Shown piece after piece: positions 25,516 through 34,075 of a stretch of 64,000 nucleotides of DNA. The stretch comes from Phycisphaerae bacterium (GTDB taxonomy: Bacteria; Planctomycetota; Phycisphaerae; Sedimentisphaerales; Anaerobacaceae), in contig JAUWAY010000006.1 of assembly GCA_030601845.1 (NCBI GenBank), forward strand, positions 19,643 to 83,642, written 5' to 3'. The notes beneath the pieces were generated by a model. It saw only the letters and a list, made by a program, of their open reading frames with translations, was not told the DNA's origin and ran no database searches. How positions within the stretch are numbered: position 1 is the stretch's first letter; the number at the start of each line of letters is the position of its first letter. The position numbers and the translations under genes were made by a program.

Positions 25516-26838
25516 ATGTCTATAAACCGACGCACTTTCCTTAAAGGTTCGATGGCGTCCGGCCTGGCCTTTGCGGCCCCTAATATAATAATGGCCGAGA
25601 CGGACAAAAAGCATCGCACAGCGCTGGTCGGCAGTGGGTGGTGGGGTATGAACATCGCTCGTGTTGCATTACAGTCTCGCGAGTGCAAGCTTGTCGCTAT
25701 GTGTGATGTTGATAGCAATCAACTGGACCCTGCCGCCAGCGAGATAGAGCAGCTTAGCGGCGACAAACCCAGCAAGTATAAGGATTATCGAGAGCTTCTG
25801 GACCGTGAAAAGCCGGATATTGTCATAGTGGCCACGCCCGACCACTGGCATCCGCTGATTACCATCGCGGCTGTCAGGGCAGGAGCCGATGTGTATGTTG
25901 AGAAGCCGATCGGCCACACGGTCTATGAGTGCAGCGCAATGGTAAAGGCCGCCCGTGATACCGGCCGGGTGGTTCAGGTCGGCACGCACCGGCGAGTATC
26001 GCCCCATAACGTTTCTGGTATGAAATTTCTCAAGGAGGGCAAGGCCGGCAAGATCGGTATGGTTCGGGCCTTTGTCCATTCCGGAGGCGGTCTGGAAAAA
26101 CCGAGTCCAAATGAAGAACCTCCCAGGGGGCTCGATTGGGATATGTGGTGTGGCCCTGCACCGCTGCGGCTGTTTAACAAGGCGATACACCCGAAGGGCT
26201 TCCGCCAATTCCTGGATTACGCTAACGGTACATTAGGGGATTGGGGGATACACTGGCTGGACCAAATTCTCTGGTGGACCGAGGAGAAATATCCCAAGCG
26301 GGTCTTTTCCACCGGTGGCCGGGCCATCAGAGGGCCTGCGGTCAATACTGCCGGCGCCCAGACGAGCGATGCCCCCGACCACCAGGTTGCCTGTTTCGAA
26401 TTTGAAACTTTCACGGTTGTCTGGGAGCATCGTCGTTTTGCTGGAAATAATGCCGAGAAAGGCGAAAATGTTGGTTGTTACTTCTACGGCACCGAGGGCA
26501 CATTCCACATGGGTTGGCGGGATGGCTGGACTTTCTATCCGGCTAACAGCCGCAAGCCGGTCATCCACGAGGACCCAAAACTGCATGAGCCGGATAATCA
26601 GAATATCCCTGAGCTGTGGGCTGACTTTCTCAAGGCCGTCAAGACACGCTCTCGGCCGGTTTGTGATATCGAAATCGGTCACCGCTCGACAAATATGAGC
26701 TTGCTGGGAATGCTTTCGTATAAGGTCGGCCGTAGTATCAAATGGGACGGCGAGAAGGAAGTAATCATCGACGACGCTGAGGCCAATAAGTTGCTCCGTC
26801 GCGAGTACCGAAAACCGTGGGTCTATCCGCAGGTTTAG
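25516..26838 (+). CDS. Tat-exported Gfo/Idh/MocA-family oxidoreductase
   Basis: About 440 residues. The Tat signal is NRRTFLKGSMASGLAFA. A Rossmann fold follows, with ALVGSGWWGMNIARVA for NAD(P) binding, then VATPDHWHPLI and DVYVEKPIG, in which the Lys of EKP is the conserved catalytic residue. The C-terminal domain has LGDWGIHWLDQILWW. Planctomycetes carry many exported members that likely act on sugars or glycan breakdown products. ATG 25516 is preferred to 25510 because GGGAGG (25503-25508) is then 7 nt upstream. It converges on the aldo/keto reductase across a hairpin. Confidence 0.9.
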   Translation: MSINRRTFLKGSMASGLAFAAPNIIMAETDKKHRTALVGSGWWGMNIARVALQSRECKLVAMCDVDSNQLDPAASEIEQLSGDKPSKYKDYRELLDREKPDIVIVATPDHWHPLITIAAVRAGADVYVEKPIGHTVYECSAMVKAARDTGRVVQVGTHRRVSPHNVSGMKFLKEGKAGKIGMVRAFVHSGGGLEKPSPNEEPPRGLDWDMWCGPAPLRLFNKAIHPKGFRQFLDYANGTLGDWGIHWLDQILWWTEEKYPKRVFSTGGRAIRGPAVNTAGAQTSDAPDHQVACFEFETFTVVWEHRRFAGNNAEKGENVGCYFYGTEGTFHMGWRDGWTFYPANSRKPVIHEDPKLHEPDNQNIPELWADFLKAVKTRSRPVCDIEIGHRSTNMSLLGMLSYKVGRSIKWDGEKEVIIDDAEANKLLRREYRKPWVYPQV

Positions 26839-26863
26839 TGGGCCCTATTTTGCGAGCGGATTG

Positions 26864-26891
26864 CCTGCACCTGCGGTTGCGCAGGCACAGG
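26864..26891. repeat. Hairpin between convergent oxidoreductase genes
   Basis: CCTG and CCTGCG pair with CGCAGG and CAGG around a 4-nt loop, with a symmetrical CA/CA bulge. It has no T-tract. It could act as a bidirectional terminator, or be a dispersed repeat, since a GGGCCC..ATTTTGCG word precedes it. Confidence 0.5.
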
Positions 26892-26926
26892 TGCGAACAC
26901 GCGCATAGACACGGCCGATTTGTTGT

Positions 26927-27835
26927 TCAGCCATTCTTTCTGGGCACTTTGCGGACGCGTGCAGCGAAGTCATCAATTTCTTCGGCTTTCTCGAAGCCGA
27001 CAATCATCGCATCCACACAGCCCAGGCCGAGCACATAGCGGATTGAGCTGTCGCGTTTTTCGTCGCTGTTACGAAATTGGCCTTCACCGATCAACTTCAT
27101 CCCCACCACGGCCTTGCCGGCCCGGTGGAGCTTCTTGAGCACGGCGGTGACCTTTTCCGGTGTGCCATCCATTTTCGTGCCGTAGGCGTTGATCCTGGCA
27201 TTGACCGCATCGACCCACGGCTCGTTCACGGCCGCCTCCAGAGCCGGCAGCGAATGGCACGAGACCCCGTGTGCCCGTACTATGCCCTTTTGCTTGAGAA
27301 CGTCAAGGATATCCATTTGCCTGCGTAATTCCTGCGGCCAGTTGGCCAACGCGACGCAATGCAGCAGGACCACGTCGATGTAGTCGGTGTTCAGCTCTTT
27401 GAGGAAGCGTTTCACGACCACATTGGCGTCGGGACGCTCCTCTTCGGGCAGGCCCTTGGGTCGCCACCAGATTTTTGATGTAATCACATAATCGGCGCGT
27501 GGGATATTGCTCAGCGCCCGAGCGAGGTATAGGTGCGTGCCGTAGAGGTCAGCGGCATCAAACAGTCGCACGCCGCGCTCATAGGCGGCCCGGATGAGAG
27601 TTTCGAACTTTTCTTTGCCCAGGCGGGTCTGGTTGGACTGTCGCATCCCGCCGCGCATTCCCGTGCCGAAGCCGACGCGCGAAACCATCAGCTTGGTCTT
27701 TCCCAGCGGCACACGCTCATACGGGTCGAACATTACGGGTTTCTGTTCGGCCGCGGTAGCGAACCTTGGTCCCAGCAGGCAGCCGGTCGCCCCGGCAATT
27801 GACCTTGCTAAGAATTCACGACGTCTCATTTTCAT
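26927..27835 (-). CDS. Tat-exported aldo/keto reductase
   Basis: A 302-residue AKR-fold protein with a Tat signal (RRREFLARSIAGATG). Catalytic-type residues are visible: Asp and Tyr in LFDAADLYGTH, Lys in VITSKIWW and His in VVLLHCVA. The barrel continues to GLGCVDAMIVGFEKAEEI. These NAD(P)H-dependent enzymes reduce aldehydes or sugars; an exported version is typical of Planctomycetes and its cofactor supply is unclear. The first ATG has AAGGAG 9 nt upstream. It lies between the Gfo/Idh gene and the acs cluster with no sign of co-transcription. Confidence 0.87.
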   Translation of the reverse strand: MKMRRREFLARSIAGATGCLLGPRFATAAEQKPVMFDPYERVPLGKTKLMVSRVGFGTGMRGGMRQSNQTRLGKEKFETLIRAAYERGVRLFDAADLYGTHLYLARALSNIPRADYVITSKIWWRPKGLPEEERPDANVVVKRFLKELNTDYIDVVLLHCVALANWPQELRRQMDILDVLKQKGIVRAHGVSCHSLPALEAAVNEPWVDAVNARINAYGTKMDGTPEKVTAVLKKLHRAGKAVVGMKLIGEGQFRNSDEKRDSSIRYVLGLGCVDAMIVGFEKAEEIDDFAARVRKVPRKNG

Positions 27836-27856
27836 CAGTGATAACTCCTTATCTTT

Positions 27857-27944
27857 GGTCCCGGCCCCGCCGTTTTGCTTCGCCTGCTGCCTCGTCTTGC
27901 GTCGAGAGACGCAGAGGCAAGCAAAAACGAAGCAGCGGGGGGAC
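27857..27944. repeat. Large imperfect palindrome upstream of the aldo/keto reductase
   Basis: GGTCCCGGCCCCGC pairs with GCGGGGGGACC, then TTTTGCTTCG with CGAAGC/AAAA, CCTC/GAGG and GCGTC/GACGC around GAGA. It belongs to the GCTTTGC/CCCCGC palindrome family seen at 25408 and 59924. Confidence 0.65.
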
Positions 27945-27964
27945 CGTTTTAACGCATTTGGTTT

Positions 27965-28786
27965 TTATTTGCCGGCTGTGTAGACTTTCAAGAAGCTGTC
28001 CGAATATATCTGTTTATTCATCAGCATTTCAGCGGTGGCCACTATATTTATCAGTTTTTCGTCAAGTACATCAACAATCGCCGAGTCGAGACCTCGCGAG
28101 ACGGCCATAGCGAGGAATATGCGATTTATCAAGCTTCTTTCCGTTGCACCCTGAGAAAGATTTGACAGACCTATTGTTATATGTGGCGCCGGGTCAGCGA
28201 GGTATCCGATCTGGTCGATTGCGGCCAAGATATTGCCGGGCTGCACCTGGGCGTTCGGGACTCTAACCGGCAAAATGATGGGGTCAATAAACAGCCGCCG
28301 GGCGTCAAATCCAATTTCGGTCGCCTTTGATACGATTTCGGCGGCTATTGCTACGCGAGTATCAATATCCTGAGGCACGCCGTTTTTATCCATAGTAAGT
28401 GCGATAATACTGGCCTTTGGTCCAGCTTGGGCTGCCATTTCTACGTATTTGTCCAGTATTTCTTCATCGGCTTTCTTATTCAACGGTGCCGAATTCAGGA
28501 TAAGGCCATTCTGGGCATTTACAACCTTTAACCCTGCGGCGATAACATCGGGCTTTTGTGAATCCAGGCATAAAGGCGTCGAGCAGGTTTCCTGGATGGT
28601 CTCAACCAGCCACTGCATAGTTCCTTCCTGGTCGGCGGCGGCGGTGCCCACATTCACATCCAGATATGCGGCGCCTGCTTCGGTTTGCTTTTTGGCCAGC
28701 TCCTGGATAACTTGCTTATCTTTCTCCGCAATGGCCTGCTTGACGTCTTTGAACATTCCGTTAATTCGTTCTGCAATTAGTATCAT
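27965..28786 (-). CDS. acsE: Methyltetrahydrofolate:corrinoid/iron-sulfur protein methyltransferase
   Basis: A 273-residue pterin-binding TIM barrel (DHPS-like). Visible blocks are LIAERINGMF, GAAYLDVNVGTAAADQEGTM, LCLDSQKPDV, GLILNSAPL and DPIILPVRVPN, then ITIGLSNLSQGA. It moves the methyl group of methyl-THF to Co(I) of the corrinoid/iron-sulfur protein and so links the methyl and carbonyl branches of the Wood-Ljungdahl pathway. The length is typical for AcsE. It is the last gene of the minus-strand acs cluster, about 100 bp after acsD. Confidence 0.94.
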   Translation of the reverse strand: MILIAERINGMFKDVKQAIAEKDKQVIQELAKKQTEAGAAYLDVNVGTAAADQEGTMQWLVETIQETCSTPLCLDSQKPDVIAAGLKVVNAQNGLILNSAPLNKKADEEILDKYVEMAAQAGPKASIIALTMDKNGVPQDIDTRVAIAAEIVSKATEIGFDARRLFIDPIILPVRVPNAQVQPGNILAAIDQIGYLADPAPHITIGLSNLSQGATERSLINRIFLAMAVSRGLDSAIVDVLDEKLINIVATAEMLMNKQIYSDSFLKVYTAGK

Positions 28787-28888
28787 TTAAACACCTTCCT
28801 TTCTGCTATTCGTCATTTTTGCTCGCAGGCCAGATGCTTCGCTTGGCTCAGACAGACAATCTAAAACCAGTCAATTTAAGTTTTTCTA

Positions 28889-29845
28889 TTACTGCCATAT
28901 TTGATTGATAAAGTTTCTAACGATAGCTACAGCCCGTGGGTGGCGCATCCGGATTATGTCTACCCCGGCCTGCAGCAGGCAGATGGCGGTGGTAGCTTCC
29001 CACATTGGCCCGCGGTTTTTTACGTCGCCCCAGCCGGGGGCGTCTGCAAGTTTGGCCTCTTTTACCCGCCAGGATTCATAGCCTACGTCACAAATGGCGG
29101 GCATCGCCATCATTTTATCGCCGCCAAGGGCAGCCAGACGCTGGCGTTCCTGGATTGAATAGGCATACTCTATTCCGTATCCTAATGCTCCCGTGGCCTG
29201 GAACGTTACTATCCGTTCCAGCGGAAAGCCCATATCGGAAGCTAAAATATTAACCTGCTTGGCGATGTTGATGTCCAGCGGTGCTTGCGTAATAAGATTG
29301 TGGCCGTCAGCCAGGGCAATAGCCGTCAGGGCCTTGTAATTGTCCTCTTTAACAGTGCCTATCAGACAGTTCTGTCCTTTGGCTATCTGGCTTACTTTCG
29401 GCATAACCTGGTTATCTTTTTCGTCATTTCCGCAGCCCCACAGCACAAGAGGTACGCCGACCGCTTTTAGAACCTCTTCTGTAACCTTGACGGCGTGTGC
29501 GGCATCTAAATCGGCCTTATCAGGGTGGATACCATCGAATTTCAGGCAGATTACCTCGGCCCCGAATTCGGCCACGCACTTTTTGGCCCAGTCGCCGGGG
29601 CTGTCGAGCACATCTTTGTAGGGTTCGGCCAGGGTATCGGGCCAATCTTGCGGCTTTGCGTCGAGAACGTCCATAGCGATAACCGGTTTTTCACTGGCGT
29701 CTTCTATGGAACCGCCATATACGACATTACGTGCTCCGCCCACCGTTACTGTTGAGGTTCGAGTGCCGCCGCTGTCTTTGGTCGCCCCAAGCGTAACGCG
29801 ATTTACCGAGCCGGTAAAACTATCTGCAACTTCAGGAACTGGCAT
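28889..29845 (-). CDS. acsD: Corrinoid/iron-sulfur protein small subunit
   Basis: A 318-residue TIM-barrel subunit of CFeSP. Recognisable blocks are VNRVTLGATKDSGGTRTSTV, GGARNVVYGGSIEDASEKPV, EVICLKFDGIHPDK, LVLWGCGNDEKDNQVMPKV and IVTFQATGALGYGIEYAYS. With AcsC it carries the cobamide whose methyl group is delivered to acetyl-CoA synthase. The end VDIIRMRHPRAV is typical. It follows the second CooC-type gene across a spacer made of TTCATAG words. Confidence 0.94.
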   Translation of the reverse strand: MPVPEVADSFTGSVNRVTLGATKDSGGTRTSTVTVGGARNVVYGGSIEDASEKPVIAMDVLDAKPQDWPDTLAEPYKDVLDSPGDWAKKCVAEFGAEVICLKFDGIHPDKADLDAAHAVKVTEEVLKAVGVPLVLWGCGNDEKDNQVMPKVSQIAKGQNCLIGTVKEDNYKALTAIALADGHNLITQAPLDINIAKQVNILASDMGFPLERIVTFQATGALGYGIEYAYSIQERQRLAALGGDKMMAMPAICDVGYESWRVKEAKLADAPGWGDVKNRGPMWEATTAICLLQAGVDIIRMRHPRAVAIVRNFINQIWQ

Positions 29846-29880
29846 ATATAATTCTCCAAAAATAGTTCATAGTTCATAGT
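29846..29880. repeat. TTCATAG-word array
   Basis: The spacer between acsD and the CooC-type gene, continuing into the latter's last codons (to about 29900), consists of AGTTCATAGTTCATAG and AGTTCGTGG variants. The C-terminal TTNHEL of the upstream protein derives from it. Confidence 0.6.
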
Positions 29881-30675
29881 TCATAGTTCGTGGTTCGTAG
29901 TGAAGCGATTCAAAACTAAAATATCTTCGAATATTTTGCACACCGCCAAGAAGGCAGGGCTATCATTTTCAAGGTCGAAGACCGTTTTGCCCTGCATCGA
30001 GGCATCGAACGCTGCTTTATCGTAAGGCACACAGCCAAAGGTCTGTATGTCGTCGCTCGTCGCTCGTTGCTCGTCGCTCGAGTCACGGGTCACGGGCAAC
30101 GGGCCACGGTTTTCGTTCCATATAACGCCGATTTCTTTTACAGATATTGGCAATTTTTTAGCAAGCTTAAAAATCCTCTGAGCGGTAATCGCCCCGAGGG
30201 CAGTTGCTTCAGCTACGATACACAACAGGTCAACATTATTATTGGTTCGGCGGGACAGGTGCTCCATCCCGGCCTCGTTGTCGATAACCACGAACTCATA
30301 GGCAGGGCTCAGCTCGTCCAGAAACTTCCGCAGAAGATTATTTGCGGCACAGTAGCAGCCCGGCCCTTCCGGCCGACCCATAGTAAGCAAATCGAACCCC
30401 GCCCCTTCGGTAATTGCCTGCTGGATGCCGTATTCGAATGACCGCACACGGTCCATACCCGGATTACTGGGCCCCTTTTCAATAATCTTTTCCCGAACTT
30501 CCGCAACAACGCCCGCCGGTTCAACGCCCATCATTAGACCCAGACAGGAATTAGGGTCCGCATCTACCGCAAGTACAGGCCCGCCTGCCTGCTCCAGCAG
30601 AGACCTGATAATCATAGCGGCCACGGTCGTTTTGCCCGACCCGCCTTTTCCACTTATAGCAATGGTTGTTGCCAT
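29881..30675 (-). CDS. CooC/AcsF-type nickel-insertion ATPase
   Basis: A 264-residue P-loop ATPase of the MinD/CooC group. It has a deviant Walker A (ISGKGGSGKTT), VLAVDADPNS, a CxC motif (GCYCAANN) for metal binding, and VVIDNEAGMEHLSRR. Such proteins mature the Ni-containing clusters of CODH or ACS. Between NENRGPLPV and IQTFGCVPYDK are about 15 residues (TRDSSDEQRATSD) encoded by a stuttering repeat (30050-30107), which looks like an in-frame insertion in a surface loop. It lies between the RACo gene and acsD. It is a distant paralog of the cooC gene at 38365. Confidence 0.9.
   Translation of the reverse strand: MATTIAISGKGGSGKTTVAAMIIRSLLEQAGGPVLAVDADPNSCLGLMMGVEPAGVVAEVREKIIEKGPSNPGMDRVRSFEYGIQQAITEGAGFDLLTMGRPEGPGCYCAANNLLRKFLDELSPAYEFVVIDNEAGMEHLSRRTNNNVDLLCIVAEATALGAITAQRIFKLAKKLPISVKEIGVIWNENRGPLPVTRDSSDEQRATSDDIQTFGCVPYDKAAFDASMQGKTVFDLENDSPAFLAVCKIFEDILVLNRFTTNHEL
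30050..30107. repeat. In-frame stuttering repeat inside the CooC-type gene
   Basis: Words TCGCTCG, TTGCTCG, CACGGG and ACGGGCAACGGGCC run across the segment coding for TRDSSDEQRATSD. Similar CGTGCC/TCGTGCC words lie inside coaB (52345-52380) and inside cooC (38885-38930). Confidence 0.65.
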
Positions 30676-30740
30676 ATTCTCGTATCTCGTATCGCGTATA
30701 TCGTATTGCGTGTTCTCTCACGCGATACGCATCACGCACG
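30676..30740. repeat. ATACG/CGTATC-word array
   Basis: CTCGTATCTCGTATCGCG, CACGCGATACGCATCACGC and related words fill the spacer between RACo and the CooC-type gene and enter the C-terminal codons of RACo. Confidence 0.6.
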
Positions 30741-32681
30741 ACGCATCACGTTTCCTACCGAAGGGAACAGCGACAAATCCGTATGTGGCAGAAATTTGGC
30801 CCTGATAAATTCATCCATATATCCCGGATGGCTCATCAAATCAAAATATGTCATCGATTTTGCAATCTGCTCAGCGGTTTCCAGAGCTTTTCGGCTCATC
30901 AGAACTGTTTTAGCACCTGCGATTGAGGTGTTGCCTACAAATTGAATTTTATCCGGCGGCACATCTGGCAGCATTCCGATAGTAACGGCCTTTTTGACGT
31001 TCAGGAAGTTGCCGAATCCCCCGGCAATGTAAATCCCATCAATGTCTTCTATTTTAGTTTGTGTCGAATCCATAAGAACTCTAATTGCAGCAAATACGCC
31101 TGCCTTTGAACGAATCAGATTGTTAATATCAGCCTGGGTTATTACGATTTGGTGATGTTCGTTGCCTGGCGGAACCAATTGGAACTGCCAGCCATCGTCT
31201 CCTTCCGTAAATCTCCTGTCTCTGCTGATTTTAAAGCGTCCGGTCCGGTCGATAATCGCGTTTAAAAAAAGCTCCGCAAGTGTGTCCAAAAGACCCGACC
31301 CGCAGATGCCGGCTGGATGGGCATCTCCGATTGTCTTAAACTCGATAGAGCCGTCGCCAAGGATGGTCAGTTTTTCAATAGCTCCGGCTGCTGCCCTCAT
31401 ACCGTGTTTGACTCCACTGCCCTCGAACGCCGGCCCTGCAGAACTTGAGGCACAGACCAGCCAGTCTCGATTACCAAGGACCACCTCGCCGTTTGTTCCA
31501 ATGTCAACAAAGAGGGAGATACCTTTTTTGGTATAAATTCGTGTGGCCAAAACACCTGCTACTATGTCGCTGCCGACGTAGGCGGCCACGCTGGGCAGGC
31601 AGTATAATAAACCTCGCTTGTTGATTTGGATGCCGGCTTCTGCTGCCCGAATCGGTGGCACAAAGCTCACCGAGGCAATATAGGGCTCTTTACGTATTCG
31701 CGTCGGGTCGAGATTCAGCAAAAAATGCACCATTGCGGTGTTGCCGGCGCAAATAATGGCGGTTATATCCTGCAAATCGACTTTTTGCCGGCTTGCCAGT
31801 GTCACGATTAGATTATTTACATCGTGCACGATACGGTTTTGCATTTCGTCGAACGCGTTATTCTCTTCGGCGTAAATGATTCGGCGAATATAGTCTTCGC
31901 CAAAGTTTATCTGGTTGTTATACGTAGCTTCCGTATCTATTGTCTTGGCATTTGTTAAATCGATAAGGTGGGCTACCACTGTAGTTGTGCCGAGGTCAAC
32001 CGCCACGGCAAGATTTGTCTTGCACCGCTTGCCCGGCTCAACCTCTATCACTTCTGTAGTTCCACCGCGCCGACCTATTGTAACTGCAACCTTGTAATTT
32101 GCTTCGACAAGCGTCTTCGAGAGCCGCTGTAGAATGCGAAAGCCGGTTTGCATAATAGGTGCGTCAATTCGGTCACGTATAGCCACATACAGGCGTTCAT
32201 GGTCGGCCGTATTGTCCTGCACCGTCGGTTTCGACATCTCAACGGCGAATTTGCGAACCAGAGGGTCGAACTCAAATACTCCTGCGCCCGGCTCGCCAGC
32301 AAGCTCGCTGAATCTGTGGGCATCAGTGTCCATAAGTATTTGACTTGTTTCTAAAGTGTGGAACTTCGGAACAGTGATAGTCATATCGGAAAGCACTTCA
32401 GTCTGGCAGGCAAGAACAACATTTTCCCGTATTTCATCCGGCGTGAGTAAGCTGGTGGGTCTGCTTTGGAATTGTTCGCTTCGATCGATTATTACTTTGC
32501 ATTTGCCGCAATAGCCGTCTCCACCGCAGATGCTTGTTAAATAAATACCGGCTTTACGTGCCGCCTCAAGCAGGACGGTCCCCACCGGGACTTCAATTTT
32601 AAGTCCACTTGGCTCAAATAGGATCGTGCATTTCTTCTTTTGTCTTTTCACTTTTGCCTTTTTAGTTTTTCCAGACTTCAT
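30732..32681 (-). CDS. acsV: RACo: ASKHA-type reductive activator of corrinoid/iron-sulfur protein
   Basis: A 649-residue protein. The N-terminal [2Fe-2S] ferredoxin domain has Cys52, Cys58, Cys61 and Cys92 (SICGGDGYCGKCK, LACQTEV). The C-terminal part is an ASKHA ATPase: VAVDLGTTTVVAHLID, ISLFVDIGTNGEVVLG and IYIAGGFGNFLN. RACo uses ATP to lift an electron to cob(II)alamin and restore the active Co(I) form of CFeSP. The first 17 residues are Lys-rich and the start overlaps the acsC stop by 20 bp, giving translational coupling. The final residues derive from an adjoining repeat. Confidence 0.92.
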   Translation of the reverse strand: MKSGKTKKAKVKRQKKKCTILFEPSGLKIEVPVGTVLLEAARKAGIYLTSICGGDGYCGKCKVIIDRSEQFQSRPTSLLTPDEIRENVVLACQTEVLSDMTITVPKFHTLETSQILMDTDAHRFSELAGEPGAGVFEFDPLVRKFAVEMSKPTVQDNTADHERLYVAIRDRIDAPIMQTGFRILQRLSKTLVEANYKVAVTIGRRGGTTEVIEVEPGKRCKTNLAVAVDLGTTTVVAHLIDLTNAKTIDTEATYNNQINFGEDYIRRIIYAEENNAFDEMQNRIVHDVNNLIVTLASRQKVDLQDITAIICAGNTAMVHFLLNLDPTRIRKEPYIASVSFVPPIRAAEAGIQINKRGLLYCLPSVAAYVGSDIVAGVLATRIYTKKGISLFVDIGTNGEVVLGNRDWLVCASSSAGPAFEGSGVKHGMRAAAGAIEKLTILGDGSIEFKTIGDAHPAGICGSGLLDTLAELFLNAIIDRTGRFKISRDRRFTEGDDGWQFQLVPPGNEHHQIVITQADINNLIRSKAGVFAAIRVLMDSTQTKIEDIDGIYIAGGFGNFLNVKKAVTIGMLPDVPPDKIQFVGNTSIAGAKTVLMSRKALETAEQIAKSMTYFDLMSHPGYMDEFIRAKFLPHTDLSLFPSVGNVMRRA

Positions 32682-34002
32682 GGAGGTATTTAGGCAGCAT
32701 TGAACACTCTCTCGGGCCTACCATAACCTCCCAGTTCGTAGCTTCTTCGAGTTTGCCGCTCATCACCGCCACATAGCCGGGGATTATTAGTTTGCGGTGT
32801 TTAACCAGGTTTTCTACATTCTGTTTGGCCATAGCGTCAGCTACCGTTTTTTCATTGAGCTTATCTCCTGAATAAGCGGTCAATACGCTTGTGCCTTCCG
32901 TATCGACCACGAGGATATAGCTTGGCACTCGGCTTCGCTCGACATCCGATTCCACAGTGTAGTATGTCAGCGAGAAGTTTGTTGTAAACATCAGTGGAGA
33001 ATTGGCATCGGGTTCGCCGATAGGATAGACTTTCGGCTCTACCTGGACGGGTTTTTGCGGGTCGCTGAAGACATTCATTATGGTGGTCAGCATAGGCAGG
33101 AACGCATACGGCTCGACGGTGTCAACCACTACGATACTGGAATACTTGCAGATGAGCCCACAGGCCTGCGCCGCCTGCTGGTCGGCATCACCATCTTCAA
33201 CGAAAGAAATGGTCGGATACCCTAAAGGCCTGAAGACCTTTTTCAGCGCCAGCGCCCGCATCTGAGAGAGGTTATACAACCGGTCCCGCAAGTTCGGCAC
33301 ATCAAGACACAGTACAATGTCGTCGGCGCCTTCGGCTTTGATTTTTTCGGTAAGCTCAGAAAGTTGCTCAATTGATTCGGCTTTTGCCACCAGCGGGCAG
33401 TTGTTCTCTTTGGCGATTTTTGCCATCTCGTCAGCCGTATCGGGCTTGGCCGAGGCAAGTAAAGGTACAGATTCTTTAGTTTTGCCGGCTGCTGCAGCTA
33501 TCGCCTGAGACGATTCGGAAATAAGGAGCAAGGCTAAGTCGCTCGATTGTTTTACCGTTGCAGCAGCGGCTGCAAAGTTATCAACCGAACCGCTGTCATT
33601 CATAACCGCTATAGCTTTAACCCCTAACTGGGTCCCGACTCGCTCAAACTGCAGTGAATTTATGGCCTCGATGCGTTTTTTCAGATCACCGCCGGTGAGC
33701 TTGTCTGATACAGTTACGCCTATAACCGTCGGATTATGAAATTTCTCTTCGTGCCGGAAGCACACGGTCTCTTGACCAACGGGCAGCTGATTGTCGCCCG
33801 TGCCGAACACGACTTTTCGCATTGGCGGCTCGGCGGCGGCTGCAAGCAGCTTCTTGGCTTCTTCGGAAACGTCGGGGCAGTCTTCGAGTTTGGCGCGTTT
33901 CTGGGCTAATTGCATAGCAAAGGCCAGACAGGTAGGCATACCACACTTTTTACAGTTGGTTTTTGGCAGGAGCTTGAAGATTTCCAATCCTGTTAATGGC
34001 AT
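32662..34002 (-). CDS. acsC: Corrinoid/iron-sulfur protein large subunit
   Basis: A 446-residue CFeSP subunit. The N-terminal [4Fe-4S] domain has Cys17, Cys20, Cys25 and Cys42 in NCKKCGMPTC and LEDCPDV. A TIM barrel follows, and the C-terminal cobamide-binding region includes TNFSLTYYTVESDVE and KLIIPGYVAVMSGKLEE, then WEVMVGPRE. It accepts the methyl group from AcsE and passes it to AcsB. The gene is preceded by a repeat array (34013-34075) separating it from acsB. Confidence 0.94.
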   Translation of the reverse strand: MPLTGLEIFKLLPKTNCKKCGMPTCLAFAMQLAQKRAKLEDCPDVSEEAKKLLAAAAEPPMRKVVFGTGDNQLPVGQETVCFRHEEKFHNPTVIGVTVSDKLTGGDLKKRIEAINSLQFERVGTQLGVKAIAVMNDSGSVDNFAAAAATVKQSSDLALLLISESSQAIAAAAGKTKESVPLLASAKPDTADEMAKIAKENNCPLVAKAESIEQLSELTEKIKAEGADDIVLCLDVPNLRDRLYNLSQMRALALKKVFRPLGYPTISFVEDGDADQQAAQACGLICKYSSIVVVDTVEPYAFLPMLTTIMNVFSDPQKPVQVEPKVYPIGEPDANSPLMFTTNFSLTYYTVESDVERSRVPSYILVVDTEGTSVLTAYSGDKLNEKTVADAMAKQNVENLVKHRKLIIPGYVAVMSGKLEEATNWEVMVGPRECSMLPKYLHEVWKN

Positions 34003-34012
34003 AATATTTTAC

Positions 34013-34075
34013 CTCGTATCTTGTATCTCGTATTTCGTATCTCGCTTCACACTTCACGAGATATGCTTCACGCTT
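34013..34075. repeat. TCGTATC-word array between acsB and acsC
   Basis: CTCGTATCTTGTATCTCGTA and CACTTCACGAGATATGCTTC variants fill the whole spacer. No promoter or terminator is evident. Confidence 0.6.

Noticed and set aside
32662..32681. Shorter RACo start that avoids overlap with acsC
   Set aside because: No later start codon exists before the ferredoxin domain with a better site; short overlaps are normal in this cluster.
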